Shown in pieces: positions 5,568 to 8,390 of a DNA stretch of 8,390 nucleotides. Location of the stretch: positions 1-8,390 of the forward strand of contig JAFAMK010000004.1 in assembly GCA_019233415.1 (NCBI GenBank), in the 5' to 3' direction. A program made the position numbers and the translations under genes. The notes under the pieces were generated by a model. The model worked only from the letters and a program-made list of their open reading frames with translations. It did not search any database and had not been told where the DNA came from. The first letter of the stretch is position 1; every line of letters begins with the position of its first letter. This stretch comes from Vulcanimicrobiota bacterium. GTDB lineage: Bacteria; Vulcanimicrobiota; Vulcanimicrobiia; Vulcanimicrobiales; Vulcanimicrobiaceae.

Positions 5568-6545
5568 TCAGGCCAGACGTACGGTTGCGTTGTCTTGCAC
5601 GACGACGCCGTCACGCACGAGGGCATTGATTGTCTGGGGAATTTCCTGGAGGCGATCGGGCGGAACGATGCTTGCGAGATCGCGTGTGAGCGCATCGAGG
5701 GCGAGCGACTCGCGCGGCGGGACGTCGCGCAAGCGGTCGATGATTCGCCCGCGCAGGAAACGGGTCGTGCGCTCGAACGGGATCGCGTTCTGCGGCGCGC
5801 GCTTCGGCGCGTGCGCGCGCACGCGCGCGGCGAGCTGCGCCGCGTCGACCGGCGCAGCCGCGCACGCCTCGCGCAGCGGGCAGACCAGGCACTTCGTGGC
5901 GCGCGCGGTGCACAGCGTCGCGCCGAGGTCCATCATCGCGGAGTTCCAGTCGTGCGCGGCGCCGCGCGGGACCGCCGCGATCGCGAGCGTGTCGAGCGTG
6001 CGCGCGTCGGCGAGCGGCGGGTGCTCGAGCCCGTAGACGACGCGGTGGATCACGCGGCGCAGGTTGACGTCGACCGCCGCGTCGTCCAGCTCGAACGCGA
6101 ACGCGCGGACGGCCGACGCGGTGTACGCGCCGATCCCCGGCAGCGCACGCAACGCCTCGGACTCGCGCGGCAGGGTCCCGCCGTGCCGCGCGACGACCGC
6201 GCGCGCGAGCGCGTGCAGCCGGACGGCGCGGCTATTGTAGCCGAGGCCACGCCACGCGCGCACGACGTCGCCGGCGTCGACCGCTGCGAGCGCTTCGAAC
6301 GTCGGGAACCGCGCGACGAACGCCTCGTAGAGCGGGATGACACGCTCGACCTGCGTCTGCTGCAGCATCGACTCGCTCACCAGGATGCGGTACGGGTCGC
6401 GCGTGCGCCGCCACGGCAAGTGCGTGCGCCCGTACCGCGCATACCACGCGAGCAGCGCGTCCGACGGAAATCGTCCTACGGCGTGGGGCCCTTCGACAGG
6501 CTCAGGGTGACGGGGGCGAGTCTCAGGGTGACGAGGGCGAGTCAG
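5568..6545 (-). CDS. mutY: A/G-specific adenine DNA glycosylase, short form, apparent CTG start, 325 aa
   Basis: The enzyme removes adenine mispaired with 8-oxoguanine. Numbered from CTG 6545: LPWR at 43-46, SESMLQQTQV with catalytic Glu58, GLGYNSRA with the conserved Tyr103, helix-hairpin-helix LPGIGAYTASAV at 135-146, VDVNLRRV with Asp159, and the [4Fe-4S] set C212-X6-C219-X2-C222-X5-C228. The C-terminus (FLRGRIIDRLRD onward) resembles the small winged-helix-like tail of actinobacterial MutY; the NUDIX-like 8-oxoG domain of E. coli MutY is missing. No ATG, GTG or TTG exists in frame between 6737 and 6419, and the TTG at 6419 is already inside the LPWR motif. CTG 6545 overlaps the mocR stop as CTGA and has GGGGAGG seven bases upstream, so it is the best start. 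The first 20 codons come from the repeat at 6488-6541. It is translationally coupled to mocR. Confidence 0.88.
   Translation of the reverse strand: MTRPRHPETRPRHPEPVEGPHAVGRFPSDALLAWYARYGRTHLPWRRTRDPYRILVSESMLQQTQVERVIPLYEAFVARFPTFEALAAVDAGDVVRAWRGLGYNSRAVRLHALARAVVARHGGTLPRESEALRALPGIGAYTASAVRAFAFELDDAAVDVNLRRVIHRVVYGLEHPPLADARTLDTLAIAAVPRGAAHDWNSAMMDLGATLCTARATKCLVCPLREACAAAPVDAAQLAARVRAHAPKRAPQNAIPFERTTRFLRGRIIDRLRDVPPRESLALDALTRDLASIVPPDRLQEIPQTINALVRDGVVVQDNATVRLA
6488..6541. repeat. Dispersed 27 bp repeat, copy B, plus 21 bp tandem duplication at the 5' end of mutY
   Basis: On the minus strand 6514-6488 reads CCCGTCACCCTGAGC then CTGTCGAAGGGC, identical to copy C at 8129-8155. Next to it, 6500-6520 and 6521-6541 are direct repeats of a 21 bp unit differing at two positions. 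In the mutY frame the duplication gives the heptapeptide TRPRHPE twice, followed by PVEGP from the rest of the repeat. The total keeps the mutY frame open between the mocR stop and the conserved glycosylase domain. Confidence 0.88.
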
Positions 6546-7987
6546 CGCGCGGCCTCCCCGATGCGGCGAATGCCTTCTTCGATCGCGGCGCGCGGCACCG
6601 GTGTCAGCGCCAGCCGGAAGTTGTGGTCGCCGCCCGACTGCGCGTAGAACGCTTCGCCGAACAAGAACGACGCGCCGCGGCGTTCGGCGTTCGCGAGCAA
6701 CGCGCGCGCGCGCGTTTCGCGCGGTGCGGTCGCCCACAGGTAGTACCCGTCGCCGCCCTGCTGCACGCGCATCCCGACCGGCCAAAACCGCTCGATCGCC
6801 GCGTGCGCGAGGGCGCGCCGCTCCTTCAACTCGGCGCGCAGCGCCGCGAGGTGCGCGTCGTAGTCGCGTTCGAGATACCCGCGCACGCCGGCTTGGATGT
6901 ACATCGACGACGCCATGTCGATCGACTGCTTGCGCAAGAGCAGCCGCTCGTAGATCGTGCGCGGCGCGACGAGCCAGCCCAGACGCAGCGACGGCGCGAT
7001 CGTCTTCGAGAACGACGAGAGGTAGATGACGTACTCGGGATCGTGCGCCAGCAGTGGCGCCGCGGGCGGCGGCGCGAGCTCGCCGTACGGGTCGTCCTCG
7101 ACGAGCGGAACGCCGTGCCGTTTCGCGAGCGTCACCAGCCGTTCGCGCCGGTCGGCGTTCATCGTCACGCCGGTCGGGTTCTGAATCGCCGGCATCGTGT
7201 AGATGAAGCGCGGCCGGCGCGTGCGCAGGATCGCCTCGACATGGTCGACGCGCATCCCGTCTTCGTCGACGGGGACCGGAAGCGCGCGCAGTCCGGCGAT
7301 CTGAAAGATTTGCAGCGCGCCCGGATAGGTCGGCGCCTCGACGACGATCTCGTCGCCGGGTTCGGCCAGCGACTGCGCGACGAGCGTGATGCCCTGCGTC
7401 GAGCCAGTCAGCATCAGCACGTCGCGCGGGTCGATTGCGCAGCCGCGTGCGCGCATCCGCCCCGCGATCAACGCGCGCAGCGGGCCGTACCCTTCGCTGT
7501 CGCCGTAGGTCAGCACGAACCGCACGTCGCCGCCGGCCCGTTCGAAGGAACGCGCCAAGTCCGCGAGCGGCGACGGCTCCGCCGGCGGGACACCCTGGAC
7601 GAACGCGATCCGGTCGCCGTGCTCGGCCGCCGCCAGCTCACCGAGGACCGCGGGGAACTCGCCGACCCGCCAGGGCGGGAGCGTCACCCACCACGGCACG
7701 CCGGACGAGCGGTCGGGCCGGCCGCCGTCGAGCGAGGCGACCCGCGAGCCCGACCCGACGCGCTGTTCGATCAGCCCGTCGGCCGCGAGATCGCGGTAGG
7801 CATGGACGACGGTCGAGCGGTTGACGTCGAGCCGTTCGGCGAGCGACCGTTCCGGCGGCAGCCGCGTCCCTTCGGGAAGTGCACCGGCCAGAATTTGCTC
7901 GCGCAGCCGCTCGTAGATCTGGCGGTAGATCGGGACGATGCTGGCGCGGTCCACGGTAAGCGCAAGCTCGGACCAGCCCGTGCGCAT
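6542..7987 (-). CDS. MocR/PdxR-type GntR-family regulator with aminotransferase-like domain, 481 aa
   Basis: This is a PLP-binding transcription factor: an N-terminal GntR winged helix fused to a fold-type I aminotransferase-like domain. From ATG 7987, the DNA-binding part spans about 10-85 (IVPIYRQIYERLREQILAG, LPPERSLAERLDVNRSTV, then the wing GLIEQRVGSGSRV). The PLP domain has STQGI at about 196-200, QNPTG with Asn270, EDDPYGE with Asp298 and Tyr301, SFSKTIAP with Schiff-base Lys328, and NFRLALTP with the carboxylate-binding Arg458. All key PLP residues are present, so the cofactor should bind. A TTG start at 8008 is also possible and would add seven residues; ATG 7987 fits the common MocR opening. 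Its stop overlaps the CTG start of mutY, giving a mocR-mutY operon. It diverges from aceE and may regulate itself through boxes at 7994-8074. The effector is unknown. Confidence 0.92.
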   Translation of the reverse strand: MRTGWSELALTVDRASIVPIYRQIYERLREQILAGALPEGTRLPPERSLAERLDVNRSTVVHAYRDLAADGLIEQRVGSGSRVASLDGGRPDRSSGVPWWVTLPPWRVGEFPAVLGELAAAEHGDRIAFVQGVPPAEPSPLADLARSFERAGGDVRFVLTYGDSEGYGPLRALIAGRMRARGCAIDPRDVLMLTGSTQGITLVAQSLAEPGDEIVVEAPTYPGALQIFQIAGLRALPVPVDEDGMRVDHVEAILRTRRPRFIYTMPAIQNPTGVTMNADRRERLVTLAKRHGVPLVEDDPYGELAPPPAAPLLAHDPEYVIYLSSFSKTIAPSLRLGWLVAPRTIYERLLLRKQSIDMASSMYIQAGVRGYLERDYDAHLAALRAELKERRALAHAAIERFWPVGMRVQQGGDGYYLWATAPRETRARALLANAERRGASFLFGEAFYAQSGGDHNFRLALTPVPRAAIEEGIRRIGEAAR

Positions 7988-7989
7988 AG

Positions 7990-8075
7990 CCCGCCAATTC
8001 GGCTCCAATACCCGCCAATCCCCCGTCCGATTCCGCCGCTACGGCGCGATTGGAGGGTCCATTACCGCGATTGGC
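7990..8075. promoter_or_regulatory. Candidate MocR operator: symmetric phased CCAAT/ATTGG boxes
   Basis: CCAAT occurs at 7994-7998, 8005-8009 and 8015-8019, spaced 11 and 10 bp, so on one face of the helix. ATTGG occurs at 8049-8053 and 8070-8074, 21 bp apart. The outer pair (7994/8074) and inner pair (8015/8053) share exactly the same dyad centre, position 8034. The two CCAAT boxes at the ends of the 21 bp spacing sit in the 9 bp direct repeat CCCGCCAAT (7990-7998 and 8011-8019). GntR/MocR factors often bind direct repeats about two helical turns apart in divergent promoters. Binding by this protein is inferred. Confidence 0.5.
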
Positions 8076-8128
8076 TGACCGCCCGCCCCATCGCGCACGC
8101 TATCATGGTCGCAAAACGCCCCCAGGCT

Positions 8129-8221
8129 CCCGTCACCCTGAGCCTGTCGAAGGGCCCCGTCATCCTGAGCCCACCCCGTCATCCTGAGCCCCACCCCGTC
8201 ATCCTGAGCCCGTCGAAGGAC
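8129..8221. repeat. Dispersed 27 bp repeat array, copy C plus two truncated units and copy D, in the aceE leader
   Basis: Four contiguous units fill 93 bp: a full unit 8129-8155 identical to copy B; two truncated units, 8156-8174 (19 bp) and 8175-8194 (20 bp), both starting CCCGTCATCCTGAGCCC; and a full unit 8195-8221 with three changes from the consensus. The units are head to tail. The last four bases before the aceE start codon (8222-8225) are all that separate the array from the gene. Confidence 0.88.
8215..8220 (+). promoter_or_regulatory. Ribosome binding site of aceE, formed by the repeat
   Basis: GAAGGA lies five bases before ATG 8226 and is the only good Shine-Dalgarno there. It is the GTCGAAGG end of the last repeat unit, in which the consensus GAAGGG reads GAAGGA and so becomes a better ribosome site. 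Confidence 0.7.
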
Positions 8222-8225
8222 CGCC

Positions 8226-8390
8226 ATGATCGACACGTCCGTCCAGAGCATCCTCGCCACCGACGGCGCCGCCCTCAAGGCCGGCGCCCAGCCCGGCCCG
8301 CAGGAGACGCGCGAGTGGCTCGACGCCCTCGACGGCGTGATCGACGCCGAGGGCGCGGCCCGCGCGAGCGAGCTGGTTCGGGCGATCGTC
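8226..8390 (+). CDS. aceE: Pyruvate dehydrogenase E1 component, homodimeric type (partial, first 55 aa)
   Basis: Only the N-terminal 55 codons are in the window. After a variable lead (MIDTSVQSILATDGAALKAG), the segment ETREWLDALDGVIDAEGAARASELV matches the well-known N-terminal motif of AceE (E. coli ETRDWLQAIESVIREEGVERAQYLI), where it forms the E2-interacting region. The full enzyme is a roughly 900-residue thiamine diphosphate-dependent decarboxylase that feeds acetyl groups to the E2 lipoyl domains of the pyruvate dehydrogenase complex. Its thiamine site is outside the window. ATG 8226 has GAAGGA five bases upstream. The gene diverges from mocR across 238 bp that contain the symmetric CCAAT/ATTGG boxes and the repeat array, so its leader is unusually repeat-rich. 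Confidence 0.85.
   Translation, partial: MIDTSVQSILATDGAALKAGAQPGPQETREWLDALDGVIDAEGAARASELVRAIV

Noticed and set aside
6546..6785. Extension of mutY upstream to TTG 6785 or GTG 6737 inside mocR.
   Set aside because: The translated stretch is Arg-rich shadow sequence of mocR with no MutY similarity, and the overlap would be about 200 bases. CTG 6545 with its ribosome site is a better explanation.
8071..8106. Possible aceE promoter with TTGGCT at 8071 and TATCAT at 8101.
   Set aside because: TATCAT resembles a -10 box, but the spacing to TTGGCT is 24 bases and no -35 match exists at 16-18 bases, so I do not list it.
8129..8221. Short direct repeats that could suggest a CRISPR array.
   Set aside because: Units are contiguous or truncated copies of one dispersed element with no unique spacers, and no cas gene is present.
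8039..8278. Minus-strand 79-residue frame containing repeated QDDG and RQAQGDG peptides.
   Set aside because: The peptides are translations of the dispersed repeat array. The frame crosses the aceE start and has no conserved content.

Overview
This is a GC-rich stretch of bacterial chromosome with tight gene packing, short gaps, frequent 1-4 base overlaps and several non-ATG starts. I see no phage, transposase, integrase, CRISPR array, tRNA or rRNA. The gene content (homodimeric-type pyruvate dehydrogenase E1, MocR regulator, Nth and a short MutY, a cytoplasmic sulfite-oxidase-like protein) and the dispersed GTCACCCTGAGC repeats would fit a GC-rich environmental lineage such as Candidatus Eremiobacterota. 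That placement is a guess.

Layout. On the minus strand, 1-1900 holds an ABC-2 type export operon: ATPase, then a six-helix permease, then a second permease cut off by the window start. The genes overlap as GTGA and TGATG. The plus strand at 2075-2128 encodes a 17-residue lysine-rich peptide, with a strong Shine-Dalgarno upstream and a near-perfect intrinsic terminator at 2185-2214. An SRPBCC-fold protein (minus, 2213-2644) and an unrecognised 167-residue protein (plus, 2711-3214) diverge from a 66 bp gap holding an 11 bp inverted repeat. Endonuclease III (minus, 3141-3893) overlaps the 3' end of the 167-residue gene tail to tail and diverges from a molybdopterin oxidoreductase (plus, 3935-4531). 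A two-module DUF4397-like lipoprotein follows on the minus strand (4568-5458). The right end has a mocR-mutY operon on the minus strand (7987 down to 5568) and, diverging from it, the start of a pyruvate dehydrogenase E1 gene (plus, from 8226).

How the genes relate. The ABC genes form one exporter. Nth and MutY are both helix-hairpin-helix base-excision glycosylases but sit in separate transcription units. The MocR regulator faces aceE across a 238 bp gap containing a symmetric set of CCAAT/ATTGG boxes, which suggests it controls itself and perhaps aceE.

The most interesting structure is not a new enzyme system. It is a family of 27 bp dispersed repeats whose three clusters each lie exactly at the 5' end of a gene. 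One adds codons after the permease start, one adds codons after an apparent CTG start of mutY, and one forms the leader and Shine-Dalgarno of aceE. The rest of the window looks like ordinary chromosomal content.
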